Origin: Comamonadaceae bacterium
GTDB lineage: Bacteria; Pseudomonadota; Gammaproteobacteria; Burkholderiales; Burkholderiaceae_C
DNA: 8,255 nucleotides
Direction: 5' to 3'
Assembly (NCBI GenBank): GCA_947475495.1
Contig: CANJNX010000024.1
Location: 1 to 8,255, forward strand
The position numbers were made by a program, and so were the translations under genes. The notes under the pieces were generated by a model, which was given only the letters and a program-made list of their open reading frames with translations, searched no databases and was not told the origin of the DNA. Below are positions 8,252-8,255 of the stretch, piece by piece (within the stretch, counting starts at the first letter, position 1; each line of letters starts with the position of its first letter).

Positions 8252-8255
8252 CTAG

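Overview
The window is an ordinary, gene-dense stretch of a bacterial chromosome, most likely from a betaproteobacterium of the order Burkholderiales (a Comamonadaceae-like freshwater lineage would fit). Three things suggest this: the gene order ilvB-ilvN-ilvC-pssA-leuA, the integral-membrane type of phosphatidylserine synthase beside leucine synthesis genes, and the paired aat-bpt N-end-rule genes. Base composition looks close to half G+C by eye, which is lowish for that group. The genus cannot be fixed from the sequence alone.

Left half, plus strand (1-4495): branched-chain amino acid and phospholipid synthesis. The 3' end of ilvB (acetolactate synthase large subunit) is followed by ilvN (small regulatory subunit) and ilvC (ketol-acid reductoisomerase), the first two steps of valine/isoleucine synthesis. 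A near-perfect intrinsic terminator with a cUUCGg loop closes ilvC. After it come pssA (CDP-diacylglycerol-serine O-phosphatidyltransferase) and, 16 bases on, leuA (2-isopropylmalate synthase), which takes the valine precursor 2-ketoisovalerate into leucine. The ilvN-ilvC gap holds a tiny ORF rich in Leu/Val codons that overlaps a weak hairpin plus T-run. This is a possible but unproven attenuator.

Middle (4496-5658, plus): a sigma70-like promoter overlapping an 8-bp inverted repeat, then a secreted D-alanyl-D-alanine endopeptidase of the PBP7 type (pbpG) with complete SxxK, SxN and KTG motifs. It converges on an IclR-family regulator on the minus strand.

Right half, minus strand (5675-8039): aat and bpt lie 6 bases apart and form an N-end-rule operon. 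Aat puts Leu/Phe on N-terminal Lys/Arg, and Bpt puts Leu on N-terminal Asp/Glu. The iclR-family gene lies 82 bases downstream of bpt on the same strand, behind a 15-bp palindrome that could be its operator. At the right end, divergent from aat, is a complete tRNA-Pro(TGG) gene with encoded CCA and its own terminator.

All complete genes look intact, with the expected catalytic residues. I see no mobile element, CRISPR array, prophage, toxin-antitoxin pair or new defence or biosynthetic system. The points worth a second look are small regulatory features between the genes.
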